A DNA stretch of 64,000 nt from an uncultured Erythrobacter sp. GTDB taxonomy: Bacteria > Pseudomonadota > Alphaproteobacteria > Sphingomonadales > Sphingomonadaceae. Where the stretch lies: NCBI GenBank assembly GCA_947502305.1, contig CANMZA010000001.1:1426001-1490000 (forward strand), written 5' to 3'. The translations under genes and the position numbers were made by a program. Positions 7,029 through 16,182 of this stretch are shown in pieces. Under the pieces are notes generated by a model. It did not search any database and was not told the DNA's origin. It saw only the letters and a list, made by a program, of their open reading frames with translations. Positions within the stretch are counted from its first letter, which is position 1, and each line of letters opens with the position of its first letter.

Positions 7029-9766
7029 TAGAATTGTGTTCCTACGTTGAACGTGAATGTTTTATCATCATCGCCTTCGATCTTGCGGATCGTCTGAGCG
7101 AAATCGATACGGAACGGGCCGAAAGGCGAGTTCCAGTTTACGCCGATACCGGCGGTAATACGGGGGCTAGGCGAATCGCCGAGGAAAACCTCGCGAATGG
7201 CGCTGCCCTGACGGATCAAGCGGGTGTTGGCCGTTACGCCGTCAGCCGCCAGTGGGTTGACGGTCAATTGCCCGTCATCCGCGCTGATAAACAAGGCATT
7301 GCCGTCGCCATCAACCGTTGGAATGCCAACCGGATTGTCTTGCAAGACCGGCTGATCCACGCCCCAAAGCGAGCCGACGTCGAGGAAGATTGAAGGGCGC
7401 AAGCCCAATTCGCGCGCGCCAGTGCCCAGCGGAATTTCAATCTCTGCCCGGCCCAGATAATAATTGCGACCGCCAATGGAGTCGTCGCGGATAGAATCGC
7501 GATCAGTAACCAAGGTCGGAAGCCCATCTTCGCCAAGCACATTGTTGTTGAACGCGTCGAGGATATAACGCTGCGTCAGGATGCGCGGACCAACGCCGCG
7601 AATACCGAAGCCGCGGAATTGCGGTTCACCCAGGAAGAATCGGTCGGTGAGCAGAATGTCATCTACATCCGGGCCGCCGCGATCCTGCAGAGGAATGATC
7701 GTGCCGCCTTCTAGCGAGAGCGAGAAGATGAAGCCGGTATTCGCAACGTTCCAGAATTGCTGCGCCCGCCCGCGGAACCGTGCGTAGCGCACATCGCCGC
7801 CCAGACCGGCTATTTCCGTGCTCAGCGAAATGGTACGGCCACGCGTCGGACGCAGGCGCGAATTGAGCGAGTTGTAATTGAGGCTGAGCCCAAGGATCGA
7901 GCTCAAACGATTGCCAAGCGAATCGCACAAGAACCGGCCAGCAAGCAGCGGATCACATTCCGCCACGCCGTCACCATCGAGATCGGAGAAAAACAGATTT
8001 TCAGCGAGGCTCACTTCATCGTAATTCAGCGTATAGCTGCCGACGAGCGACATAAATTCCGTAAGCGGCACACCAACCCGCACCGCGCCGCCAGTCGTCG
8101 ATTGTTCGAACGTGGTGTTGCGATCATTGTTGGTGAAGTTGAAGCTTGAAAAATCACGCCGATAGATATCGGCACCAGCGGAAATGTTCCGGTCGAACAA
8201 ATACGGCTCTGTGAAGCTGATCTGCGCCGATTGCTGGAACTGCGAATAGTTGAGGCTCAGCCCAATCGTTTGCCCGCGTCCGCGGAAATTGCGTTGACGG
8301 ATCGAGCCAGCGAGAATGAATTGTTCGATCGAAGAGAAGCCAGCAGAGAATTGCAATTCTCCGGTCGGTTGTTCCTCAACATTGGCCTCCAAGATAATTC
8401 GGTCGGGCGCGCTGCCTTGGACCTGAGTGACCTCAAAGTTTTCTTGGAAATAACCCAGCGAGTTAATCCGCGCTGTGGTCCTTTGAACGCCTAGCGAGTT
8501 AAACGCATCGCCTTCTGACAGACGAAATTCGCGGCGTGCGACCTTATCTTGCGTCAGAGTGTTGCCATTAATATCGACGCGTTCGATGTAAACGCGCGGT
8601 GCCTGACGCAAGATGAACGTGATATCCATCGTCAGGTCTTCAGGATTGCGGCTAAAGCGCGGCTGTACATCGGCAAAAGCATAACCGAACCGGCCCGCAA
8701 GCTCGGTCAATTGCTCAACTGTGTCTTCAACCGTTTGGGCGTCGTAGAAATCGCCCTGTTGCATGACCAAACCAGCGGCCAAGCTGTCGCTGTCAAAATC
8801 GCGCAATTGGCTTTCAACTTCGACATCGCCAAAACTGTAGCGTTCACCTTCTTCGACAACATAGGTTATGATGAAATCGCGCTGATCCGGGGTCAATTCT
8901 GCGACTGCGGAGACAACGCGGAAATCGGCGTAACCTTCGGTCAGGTAGAATTGACGCAATTTTTGCTGGTCAAACGCCAGACGGTCGGGATCATAACTGG
9001 TGTTGGAACTGAAGAAGCGGAAGAAGCGCGATTGCTTCGTCACCATTTCGCCGCGCAGATCATTGTCCGAGAAAATTTCGTTCCCGATAATGTTAATCTG
9101 GCGGACCTTGGATTTTGGCCCTTCTACAATTTCAAACACAACATCGACGCGGTTTTGCGGCAATTGAACCATTTTCGGTTCAACAGTCGCGGCAAAGCGG
9201 CCCTGACGTTTGTAGAGTTCAATAATCCGGGCCACGTCGGCGCGCACTTTTGAACGCGTGAAAATCTGGCGCGGTGACAGGCGAATTTCCGGCAGGATCT
9301 TGTCTGCATCCAGCCGGTCGTTCCCTTCCAGCACAATGCGGTTGATCACCGGGTTTTCTGTGACCGTGATAACGACATTGCCGCCATCATTGCGGATAGA
9401 AAAGTTCGAGAACAGCTCCGTCGCGCCCAAATCTTTGAGTGCCTCATCCGCTCCAGCAGAGGTGTATTCCTGACCCACGCGCAGGCGGATGTAAGAAAGG
9501 ATCGTGGTCGGCTCTAGGCGCTCTGCACCGGCGACGCTGATCGTGCGGATGATGTTCGCTGCGGGAGCGGGTGCGGGCGCCGGAGCCGGTGCAGGCTGAG
9601 CCGCAGGAGCAGCCGCCGGAGCGCCAATATCCTGTGCCAATGCCGCCGATGGCAAACCAGCCAGCACCGTGGCGCAGCTTAAAGCCACCGTAAGGCGGCC
9701 AATAGCGTTCTTGGAACTCGCTGGCGCATGCATAATAGGTGCGCCCGCTGCGTTGCTTCGATTCAT
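7028..9766 (-). CDS. bamA: Outer membrane protein assembly factor BamA
   Basis: With the ATG at 9766 the protein has 912 residues. A signal peptide ends at SAALAQ. A Pro-Ala repeat linker follows, then five POTRA repeats over roughly the first half, then a 16-strand beta-barrel ending in the C-terminal phenylalanine signature (NVGTQF). BamA inserts beta-barrel proteins into the outer membrane. The reading frame extends upstream to 9907, but those residues are basic and unlike a signal sequence, so the internal ATG is preferred. A second ATG at 9733 is also possible. It lies 194 bases after rseP and is coupled to ompH. Confidence 0.96.
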   Translation of the reverse strand: MNRSNAAGAPIMHAPASSKNAIGRLTVALSCATVLAGLPSAALAQDIGAPAAAPAAQPAPAPAPAPAPAANIIRTISVAGAERLEPTTILSYIRLRVGQEYTSAGADEALKDLGATELFSNFSIRNDGGNVVITVTENPVINRIVLEGNDRLDADKILPEIRLSPRQIFTRSKVRADVARIIELYKRQGRFAATVEPKMVQLPQNRVDVVFEIVEGPKSKVRQINIIGNEIFSDNDLRGEMVTKQSRFFRFFSSNTSYDPDRLAFDQQKLRQFYLTEGYADFRVVSAVAELTPDQRDFIITYVVEEGERYSFGDVEVESQLRDFDSDSLAAGLVMQQGDFYDAQTVEDTVEQLTELAGRFGYAFADVQPRFSRNPEDLTMDITFILRQAPRVYIERVDINGNTLTQDKVARREFRLSEGDAFNSLGVQRTTARINSLGYFQENFEVTQVQGSAPDRIILEANVEEQPTGELQFSAGFSSIEQFILAGSIRQRNFRGRGQTIGLSLNYSQFQQSAQISFTEPYLFDRNISAGADIYRRDFSSFNFTNNDRNTTFEQSTTGGAVRVGVPLTEFMSLVGSYTLNYDEVSLAENLFFSDLDGDGVAECDPLLAGRFLCDSLGNRLSSILGLSLNYNSLNSRLRPTRGRTISLSTEIAGLGGDVRYARFRGRAQQFWNVANTGFIFSLSLEGGTIIPLQDRGGPDVDDILLTDRFFLGEPQFRGFGIRGVGPRILTQRYILDAFNNNVLGEDGLPTLVTDRDSIRDDSIGGRNYYLGRAEIEIPLGTGARELGLRPSIFLDVGSLWGVDQPVLQDNPVGIPTVDGDGNALFISADDGQLTVNPLAADGVTANTRLIRQGSAIREVFLGDSPSPRITAGIGVNWNSPFGPFRIDFAQTIRKIEGDDDKTFTFNVGTQF

Positions 9767-9823
9767 GGAGTTAATGTTCCCGTCCAACTCGTATTCAAAG
9801 CGCCTGCCCCACGGCGCGTGATA

Positions 9824-9842
9824 CGAGGCTGCCCCAGCCTCG
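9824..9842 (-). other. Perfect 8-bp hairpin in the bamA leader
   Basis: CGAGGCTG and CAGCCTCG are perfect inverted repeats separated by three bases, about 58 bases upstream of the chosen bamA start. No T-tract follows. It may be an RNA leader structure or only GC-rich coincidence. Confidence 0.45.
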
Positions 9843-9960
9843 CGATTTTGGCGTAATGCCAGCTTGTATTTCTTCGCACCTGCCCTTGCCCGATGCACTG
9901 CGCGCAATCAAGCAGCCAAGCTGCGTTTTCATCCCCTGAAACGGTCACCTAACCTCGGCA

Positions 9961-11106
9961 CTATCCGCCAAACGGCAGCAAAGAGCCAATATCGTTAAAT
10001 GTGACGACCACCATAAAGACCAGCACAAGTCCCATGCCGATCCGATACGCCCATTCCGTCGTCTGCGGCCCGGCCGGTTTGCGGCGGATCGCTTCTGCGG
10101 CATAGAACGCAAGGTGTCCGCCATCGAGTGCAGGGATTGGCAAGAAGTTGATGAATGCCAAATTAAGCGAGATCAGCGCAGAGAAATAGATAAACTCTGT
10201 CGCCCCTAGGCTGAGGCGTTCTCCGGAATATTTTGCGATCTTAATCGGCCCGCCCAATTCCTTGATTGATCTCTCGCCAAAGATGATTTGTTTGAGGCCA
10301 GTGACCATCATGTCGAGCATGTCCCAGCAGGCCCAAACCGCTTTGGGTATCAATTGCCCAGCAGGCACAGGTTCTTGGCGGAATTCAAAATCCTGCGCGC
10401 CCACACCGATCCGGCCCAAAGTGCTCTTATTGCCGAACCCATCTTCTTCAACGACGCGCGCCGTTGTCATGGTGAAATCTTGCTCTGCGCCGTCACGGAT
10501 CGCGGAGACAGTGATTTCCTTGCCCGGATAAATCGCAACCTGACGGACAATTTCGGAGAAACTCTCAACCTCCACCCCGTCAATCGCGGTGATCCGGTCG
10601 CCAATTTGCATCCCTGCATCACGCGCAACTGACAACTCGCCAAATTCGCCAATGGTCACGGACGCCTCTGGATTGACCGCGACGCGCTGTCCGTAAACCG
10701 CGAACAGTCCGGCCAGAATTGCAATCGCCAGCACCAGATTGGTGATCGGCCCCGCCGCCACGATCAAGGTGCGCCGCCACAAATCCGCGCTTTGAAAACT
10801 GCCGTCATTGGTGGCCTCCGGCGAAGGAGCATCCGCATCTGGGATGCTCGCCGGGTTCATATCACCGCGAAATTGCACATATCCGCCCAGCGGCAGCATC
10901 GACAATTTCCACCGCGTACCGTGCCGATCGGTGCGTCCAACGATCTCATTGCCAAAGCCAACGGAGAAAGCATCCGCCTTCACCCCCAACCAACGACCGA
11001 CGAGATAATGGCCCAGCTCATGCACCGTTACCAGCGGTCCGAGCACGGCCAGAAAGCCGACAAAATACATCCAGAAAGGGGGCGATTCAAACAAGACGAC
11101 ACTCAA
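9961..11106 (-). CDS. rseP: RIP metalloprotease RseP (site-2 protease, M50 family)
   Basis: A 381-residue intramembrane zinc protease. The zinc motif HELGH spans residues 29-33 in the first transmembrane segment, and the second motif NFLPIPALDGG begins at residue 320. PDZ-type sequence lies between them (around IGDRITAIDGVEV). The family cleaves anti-sigma factors and signal peptide remnants inside the inner membrane. Its start overlaps the dxr stop by four bases (ATGA), a strong sign of coupling. Neighbours dxr and bamA are the conserved arrangement for this gene in Proteobacteria. Confidence 0.95.
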   Translation of the reverse strand: MSVVLFESPPFWMYFVGFLAVLGPLVTVHELGHYLVGRWLGVKADAFSVGFGNEIVGRTDRHGTRWKLSMLPLGGYVQFRGDMNPASIPDADAPSPEATNDGSFQSADLWRRTLIVAAGPITNLVLAIAILAGLFAVYGQRVAVNPEASVTIGEFGELSVARDAGMQIGDRITAIDGVEVESFSEIVRQVAIYPGKEITVSAIRDGAEQDFTMTTARVVEEDGFGNKSTLGRIGVGAQDFEFRQEPVPAGQLIPKAVWACWDMLDMMVTGLKQIIFGERSIKELGGPIKIAKYSGERLSLGATEFIYFSALISLNLAFINFLPIPALDGGHLAFYAAEAIRRKPAGPQTTEWAYRIGMGLVLVFMVVVTFNDIGSLLPFGG

Positions 11107-12266
11107 ACAAGGCTTAGGGTCTCCAAAGCGGTGCGCGCATGAACGCGCGCTTCGCTATCAATCGTCAGCACGTCCTCCATGCTGCGCGGCGCAGGCGCGC
11201 TATAGCGGCGCAGGGTCTCTTCTACCACTGCCGTAATCCGCGTGAACGGTGTGTGACCGGCCAAGAACGCCTCTACCGCCACTTCGTTCGCGGCGTTCAA
11301 TGTGGCCGGTGCCGCCCCGCCCGCCTCAATCGCTTCGCGGGCAATGCGGGTGGCGGGAAAGCGGTCTTCATCCGGTGCAAAGAATGTCAGTTCACCGATG
11401 GTCGCCAGATCAAGCGGCTCAAGCGGGGTCTCCATCCGCGCTGGGTAAGCAAGGCAGGAGGCAATAGGCACGCGCATATCGGACGGGCCCAATTGTGCCA
11501 AAGTCGAACGGTCGCGATATTCGACCATCGAATGAATGACGCTTTGTGGATGGACCACAATTTTCAGGCGGTCGAGACCAACTGGGAACAAATGGTGCGC
11601 CTCGATATATTCTAGGCCTTTGTTCATCATGGTGGCGCTGTCGACGCTTATCTTTGCGCCCATCGACCAATTGGGATGCGCCACGGCCTGTTCCGGCGTG
11701 GCGGCAGCGATTCGTTCCTGTGACCATGTGCGCAAGGGACCACCGCTGGCCGTCAGGGTGATCCGCGCGACATCGGCAATATCACTGCCCGCGAGGCATT
11801 GAAAAATCGCATTATGTTCACTGTCCGTCGGAAGCAGCGTCGCGCCATGCTGCGCCACCGCCGAAATCATAACCTCACCAGCAGAAACGAGCGCTTCTTT
11901 ATTCGCCAGCGCAATCGTACCGCCGCGCCGTACAGCGGCCATCGTCGGGGCCAAACCGGCACAACCAACAATCGCCGCCACTGTCATATCAACTGGACGC
12001 GCCGCCGCATCGCACAGTGCCTCAGCACCGCCAGATGCTTCGATCCCGCTACCTGACAGCGCCTCGCGCAATTCTGCCAAGCAAGCCTCATCGCCGACAA
12101 CAGCATGGCGTGCGCCAAATTCGCGGGCCAGCGCGGCCAATTCTTGCGCGCTGCAATTCGCCGTCAGGGTATCAACCTGCCAATCATCCCAGTTGCGCCG
12201 GATCAAATCGAGTGTTGAGGCCCCAATCGACCCCGTTGCACCCAACACAGACAGCGTGCGCGCCAT
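11103..12266 (-). CDS. dxr: 1-deoxy-D-xylulose 5-phosphate reductoisomerase
   Basis: A 387-residue enzyme of the MEP isoprenoid pathway that converts DXP to 2-C-methyl-D-erythritol 4-phosphate with NADPH. The N-terminal Rossmann motif VLGATGSIG lies at about residues 7-15. The metal and substrate region is visible as LLPTDSEHNAIFQ, ASGGPLRTW and the stretch with MGAKISVDSATMMNKGLE. The ATG at 12266 sits one base after the cdsA stop; an upstream TTG at 12275 in the same frame is less likely. It supplies precursors used by UppS and the polyprenyl synthase elsewhere in the window. Confidence 0.97.
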   Translation of the reverse strand: MARTLSVLGATGSIGASTLDLIRRNWDDWQVDTLTANCSAQELAALAREFGARHAVVGDEACLAELREALSGSGIEASGGAEALCDAAARPVDMTVAAIVGCAGLAPTMAAVRRGGTIALANKEALVSAGEVMISAVAQHGATLLPTDSEHNAIFQCLAGSDIADVARITLTASGGPLRTWSQERIAAATPEQAVAHPNWSMGAKISVDSATMMNKGLEYIEAHHLFPVGLDRLKIVVHPQSVIHSMVEYRDRSTLAQLGPSDMRVPIASCLAYPARMETPLEPLDLATIGELTFFAPDEDRFPATRIAREAIEAGGAAPATLNAANEVAVEAFLAGHTPFTRITAVVEETLRRYSAPAPRSMEDVLTIDSEARVHARTALETLSLV

Positions 12267-12267
12267 G

Positions 12268-13065
12268 TCAGGCAATCCCCACGTACGCCGGCACGACCGC
12301 GATCAGGAACATCACAAAGAAAACCGCCAAGAACCCATCCAGACGGTCAAACACGCCGCCATGACCGGGGATGAGGTTGCTGGAATCTTTGACATCGGCG
12401 CGGCGCTTCATCCAGCTTTCAAAGAAATCGCCTCCCTGAGCAATTACGCCGACGAGCAAGCCGGTTGCAAAGGCCCCGCCCAATCCGCCCAGCGTATAGC
12501 CAGCGGTGAACGCGCCGGGGCCAACATCGAATATTTCGGCAACAATACAAACGATCCCCGCCACAACTGCGCCGCCGATCAGGCCGGACCACGTCTTTGA
12601 CGGGCTGATCGAGGGAGCAATGCGCGGGCCGCCAAACGTGCGCCCAGTGAAATAGGCACCGACATCAACCGCAATAACAGGTGCAAGAAAAGCCAGCAAA
12701 ACCGGCCACATTTCATAATTCAGCCGCACTTGGATCATCGCCAATGACGCCGCGCCAACATAAAGAGCGCCGACAAATTGCCACGCCACTTGGGAAAGGG
12801 CCGAAACGCCAAAGCGGCTGACCATCAGGTTCCATTCCCACAGAACCAGCCCAGCAAGCAGCACGACGAAGAAAATCCAGAACCACGATCCGAAATACAG
12901 CGCCATGATCGATACGCCCAGCATCGCAACGGCAGAAATAAAGCGCACGAGCAGATCATTCATGCCGCTGGCTTCAGCGGGCGTCTTACCGCTTGCCTCT
13001 TCCATCGCGCTTTGCGTCAATTCGCGCAGCCGCTGGTTCACGGCCTCTTCTTTATCGTCCGCCAT
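12268..13065 (-). CDS. cdsA: Phosphatidate cytidylyltransferase (CDP-diglyceride synthase)
   Basis: A 265-residue multi-span inner-membrane enzyme making CDP-diacylglycerol from phosphatidate and CTP. The full PROSITE-type signature is present near the C-terminus: S-x-x-K-R-R-x3-K-D-S, then LIPGHGGVFDRLD. The ATG at 13065 is preceded by GGGAG; the frame continues 9 codons upstream into uppS but without a better site. The start lies 14 bases inside uppS, so translation is coupled. Its product feeds PssA encoded 8 kb away. The N-terminal 40 residues are a soluble acidic extension. Confidence 0.95.
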   Translation of the reverse strand: MADDKEEAVNQRLRELTQSAMEEASGKTPAEASGMNDLLVRFISAVAMLGVSIMALYFGSWFWIFFVVLLAGLVLWEWNLMVSRFGVSALSQVAWQFVGALYVGAASLAMIQVRLNYEMWPVLLAFLAPVIAVDVGAYFTGRTFGGPRIAPSISPSKTWSGLIGGAVVAGIVCIVAEIFDVGPGAFTAGYTLGGLGGAFATGLLVGVIAQGGDFFESWMKRRADVKDSSNLIPGHGGVFDRLDGFLAVFFVMFLIAVVPAYVGIA

Positions 13066-13819
13066 AACGCCGCTCCCTTTGCGCAAAATCATCGAGCGCG
13101 CGTTCTAAATGTTCGGGTTTAAAATCTGGCCAAAGCGTGTCGACAAACAGCATTTCGGCATAGGCGGCCTGCCATAGCAGAAAGTTCGACAGCCGAATTT
13201 CGCCGCTGGTGCGGATCAGCAGATCAAGCGGCGGCAGATCAGCCGTATCGAGATTGGCACTGATGGCTTCAGGCGTAACCGCGCCGATTTCGGCGGCTTT
13301 GGCCGCAGCGCGCGCGATTTCATTCTGCGCGCCATAATTCAGCGCGACCGCCAATTTGCGTTTCCCATTGGCGGTCTGGGCCAGAGCATCCTCAAGCATT
13401 GCGACAATATCGGGCGCAAGCGAACGCCAGTCACCGATAATGTTCAATTGCACATCATTGGCGATAAATTCAGGCAGATCGGATTTGATGAATTTGCGCA
13501 TCAGATTCATCAAGTCATCGACTTCGGTTTCTGATCGCTTCCAATTCTCTGAGCTAAATGCATAAAGCGTCAGGCAGTCGAGCTCCATCGGCTCCAAACC
13601 GCGGACCAAACGCCGCACAGCCTCCACACCGCGTTGATGCCCGATCGCGCGCGGCAAAGCGCGTTTCTTCGCCCAGCGGCCATTGCCATCCATAATGATC
13701 GCAACATGGCGCGCGCGTCCCGAAGCCCGGGCAGAAACGCTGGCATCAGCCCGGGCAGACACGCGGGCACTCGACCCCGCAGATGTACCGGTTTCGTTTA
13801 TGTCAGGGCTATCGCCCAT
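13052..13819 (-). CDS. uppS: Isoprenyl transferase / undecaprenyl diphosphate synthase
   Basis: A 255-residue cis-prenyltransferase. The catalytic Asp is residue 44 in IIMDGNGRWAKKR, followed by GHQRGVEAVRR, YAFSSENWKR and the C-terminal LIRTSGEIRLSNFLLWQAAYAE. It makes the C55 lipid carrier for peptidoglycan and other envelope polymers. The chosen ATG has AGGGGAGG four bases upstream. Residues 12-37 are an Ala/Ser/Arg-rich extension absent from standard UppS (core starts near RHVAIIMDG). It overlaps cdsA by 14 bases and lies 27 bases after frr. Confidence 0.96.
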   Translation of the reverse strand: MGDSPDINETGTSAGSSARVSARADASVSARASGRARHVAIIMDGNGRWAKKRALPRAIGHQRGVEAVRRLVRGLEPMELDCLTLYAFSSENWKRSETEVDDLMNLMRKFIKSDLPEFIANDVQLNIIGDWRSLAPDIVAMLEDALAQTANGKRKLAVALNYGAQNEIARAAAKAAEIGAVTPEAISANLDTADLPPLDLLIRTSGEIRLSNFLLWQAAYAEMLFVDTLWPDFKPEHLERALDDFAQRERRYGGR

Positions 13820-13846
13820 CCATCCTCCCCTAAGAATCCCGCCCAC

Positions 13847-14404
13847 TTATTGGGTCAGGATTTCCTGTTCTTTCTTCGCCGATGCCTCGTCCGCGCCTGC
13901 GACATGTTTGTCGGTCAACTTTTGAACTTCATCTTCCATCCGCTTGCGCTCGTCCTCGGAGATTTCTTTCTTCTTCTCGTCGGCTTTCAAGCTTTCCATC
14001 GCATCGCGGCGGACATTGCGGATCGCAACTTTGGCCTTTTCGGCATATTGCCCGGCCAGCTTTGCCAGATCCTTACGCCGTTCCTCTGTCAAATCCGGCA
14101 TTGGCAGGCGCAAGGTCTGACCATCAGTCATCGGGTTCAGACCTAGGTTCGCATGGGCAATGCCCTTCTCGACGGCGGTGATATTCGCCTTATCCCAAAC
14201 CTGCACGCTGAGCATCCGCGGCTCTGGCGCGGAGACCGTCGCGACCTGGCTCAGCGGCATCATCGCGCCATACACTTCGCACATCACCGGATCGAGCAAT
14301 GCAACATTCGCGCGCCCGGTGCGCAAACCGCCAAGATCGCTTTTCAGCGATTCAACAGCGCCGTTCATGCGGCGTTCGATATCAGCCTTGTCGTACTGAG
14401 CCAT
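13847..14404 (-). CDS. frr: Ribosome recycling factor
   Basis: A 185-residue protein with the standard RRF pattern: an N-terminal helix with MNGAVESLKSDLGGLRTGRA, the middle domain with VSAPEPRMLSVQVWDK, and the C-terminal helix with RRDAMESLKADEKKKEISED. RRF and EF-G split post-termination ribosomes in the cytoplasm. The stop of pyrH is three bases upstream, so the pair is co-translated. Length is normal and no key region is missing. Confidence 0.97.
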   Translation of the reverse strand: MAQYDKADIERRMNGAVESLKSDLGGLRTGRANVALLDPVMCEVYGAMMPLSQVATVSAPEPRMLSVQVWDKANITAVEKGIAHANLGLNPMTDGQTLRLPMPDLTEERRKDLAKLAGQYAEKAKVAIRNVRRDAMESLKADEKKKEISEDERKRMEDEVQKLTDKHVAGADEASAKKEQEILTQ

Positions 14405-14407
14405 CGG

Positions 14408-15130
14408 TTAATCGTCCTTCTGTACTATCGTCTGTGTGCCAGCGCCCGAAAGGACGGTGGCAACATTGCCTTTTTCGCGGATTGAAAACACCACTATCGG
14501 AATGTGGTTCTCTCGGCAAAGCGCGACGGCGGTCGCGTCCATAACCTTTAGGTTTTGCGACAGAACATGATCATAAGAAATCGTCTCAAACCGGCTGGCA
14601 TCCGGATTGTGTTTGGGGTCACTGTCATAGACACCGTCAACGCTGGTGCCTTTCAGCAAGGCGTCGCAATTCATCTCCGCCGCGCGCAATGCTGCGCCGG
14701 TGTCAGTAGTGAAAAACGGATTGCCGGTTCCGGCTGCGAAAATCACGATGCGGCCTTTTTCAAGGTGCCGCTCAGCCCGGCGGCGAATATAAGGCTCGCA
14801 CACGCTGCTCATCGGGATCGCGCTTTGCACGCGGGTCTGCACGCCCAATTGCTCCAGCGCATTTTGCATCGCCAGCGCATTCATCACCGTCGCCAGCATG
14901 CCCATATAATCGCCAGTGGTGCGGTCCAGCCCTTTTGCCGCCGCAGAAATGCCGCGAAAGATATTGCCGCCGCCGATCACCAGACACACTTCGATACCGC
15001 TGTCTTTGGCTGCCTTCACTTCCTCTGCCAGCCGCGCGACATAGACCGGGTCGATCCCATATTCCTGCTCGCCCATCAAAACCTCGCCCGACAATTTGAG
15101 CAAAACACGTTTGATTTCAGGAAGAGCCAT
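14408..15130 (-). CDS. pyrH: UMP kinase
   Basis: A 240-residue amino-acid-kinase-fold enzyme that phosphorylates UMP to UDP using ATP. Visible motifs are the N-terminal [13 protein letters not shown], the glycine-rich [25 protein letters not shown], and [20 protein letters not shown]. Bacterial UMP kinases are hexameric and regulated by GTP and UTP. It is the first gene of the frr-uppS-cdsA run. In most Proteobacteria tsf lies directly upstream; here it is more than 3 kb away. Confidence 0.97.
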   Translation of the reverse strand: MALPEIKRVLLKLSGEVLMGEQEYGIDPVYVARLAEEVKAAKDSGIEVCLVIGGGNIFRGISAAAKGLDRTTGDYMGMLATVMNALAMQNALEQLGVQTRVQSAIPMSSVCEPYIRRRAERHLEKGRIVIFAAGTGNPFFTTDTGAALRAAEMNCDALLKGTSVDGVYDSDPKHNPDASRFETISYDHVLSQNLKVMDATAVALCRENHIPIVVFSIREKGNVATVLSGAGTQTIVQKDD

Positions 15131-15327
15131 TGGGGGAGTGTCCTTAGTGCGATTTGGTGCGCGAGAATGGAGCCGCGCGCCGGGTTGCAGAGCCTCTAAC
15201 CAGCAGGCGCAGTCCTGCCAAGAGGAATAGCCCTCACGCCCTGTGCGTAGAATGTCTGCATATCGTGCGCGGATTTACGGATTATGCGGCTTGCGTCCGG
15301 GAGCATGACCGGGTGAAGGTGCGGGTG

Positions 15328-16179
15328 ATGTTTGCACTTTTAAAAAATCGCTGGGTTCGGCGCGCTCTGCTGGCAATGGTCGTTGTCGGTGCGGCGGTGA
15401 TGGTGAAGGCGTGGCACGACACGATGCGCGATCCCGTGGTGAAACGACTTAGCATTGAAAGCGGCGCCCTGCCTGCTGGCGCAAAGCCGATGACCATTGC
15501 GTTCCTCACCGACATCCATGTCGCGGGGCCTGATATGCCGCCTTCGCGGCTTGAACGGATCGTCTCACAAGTCAACGCGCTGGAGCCGGATTTGATCGCA
15601 ATTACCGGCGATTTGGTGAGCGAAAAGCGCACCGCGACGCATATCTATTCACCGGAAGAAATCGTCGCCCCGCTCGCAGGCCTGCGCGCGCGCCACGGCG
15701 TTGCGCTCGTGCCCGGCAATCACGACCACTGGTTCGATTGGCCCGCTTTGTCGGCGCAATTGGCGCGGCACGGCCAAATCAGTGTCTTGGTCAATGAAGC
15801 CGCGCAAATGGGGCCATTTGCCGTCGCCGGAGTGGATGATGATTTCACCGGCCGCGCCGATATGGAGGCTACAACCACTGCCCTAGCCCCGCTTTCCGGG
15901 GTCCGGGTGTGGCTATCCCACAGCCCCGATATATTCCCTTCCGTCCCGGTAAACGCGGATTTGGTTTTGGCCGGGCACACCCATTGCGGCCAAATCGCCT
16001 ATCCATGGGGCGGATCGCCCGCGACAATGTCGGATTTCGGCGAGGAGTTCGCATGCGGGGTCAGCGAGTTGCACGGCAAGACGTTAGTGACCGGCGCAGG
16101 GATTGGCACGAGCTTGCTGCCGGTGCGGCTATTCACTCAGCCGGAGATCTGGGTGATTGAAGTGCGCGCGCGGCGGTAA
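15328..16179 (+). CDS. Membrane-anchored metallophosphoesterase
   Basis: With the ATG at 15328 the protein has 283 residues: a basic N-terminus, one transmembrane helix (about 11-27), then a calcineurin-like phosphoesterase domain. All metal motifs are present: D62-x-H64, GDLV at 94-97, GNHD at 130-133 and GHTHCGQ at 216-222. The arrangement resembles the YkuE/YaeI group, some members of which cleave UDP-2,3-diacylglucosamine or other phosphodiesters; the substrate here is unknown. The frame is open upstream to 15154, but those residues do not look like protein. It is convergent with the next gene, three bases apart. Confidence 0.85.
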   Translation: MFALLKNRWVRRALLAMVVVGAAVMVKAWHDTMRDPVVKRLSIESGALPAGAKPMTIAFLTDIHVAGPDMPPSRLERIVSQVNALEPDLIAITGDLVSEKRTATHIYSPEEIVAPLAGLRARHGVALVPGNHDHWFDWPALSAQLARHGQISVLVNEAAQMGPFAVAGVDDDFTGRADMEATTTALAPLSGVRVWLSHSPDIFPSVPVNADLVLAGHTHCGQIAYPWGGSPATMSDFGEEFACGVSELHGKTLVTGAGIGTSLLPVRLFTQPEIWVIEVRARR

Positions 16180-16182
16180 GAC

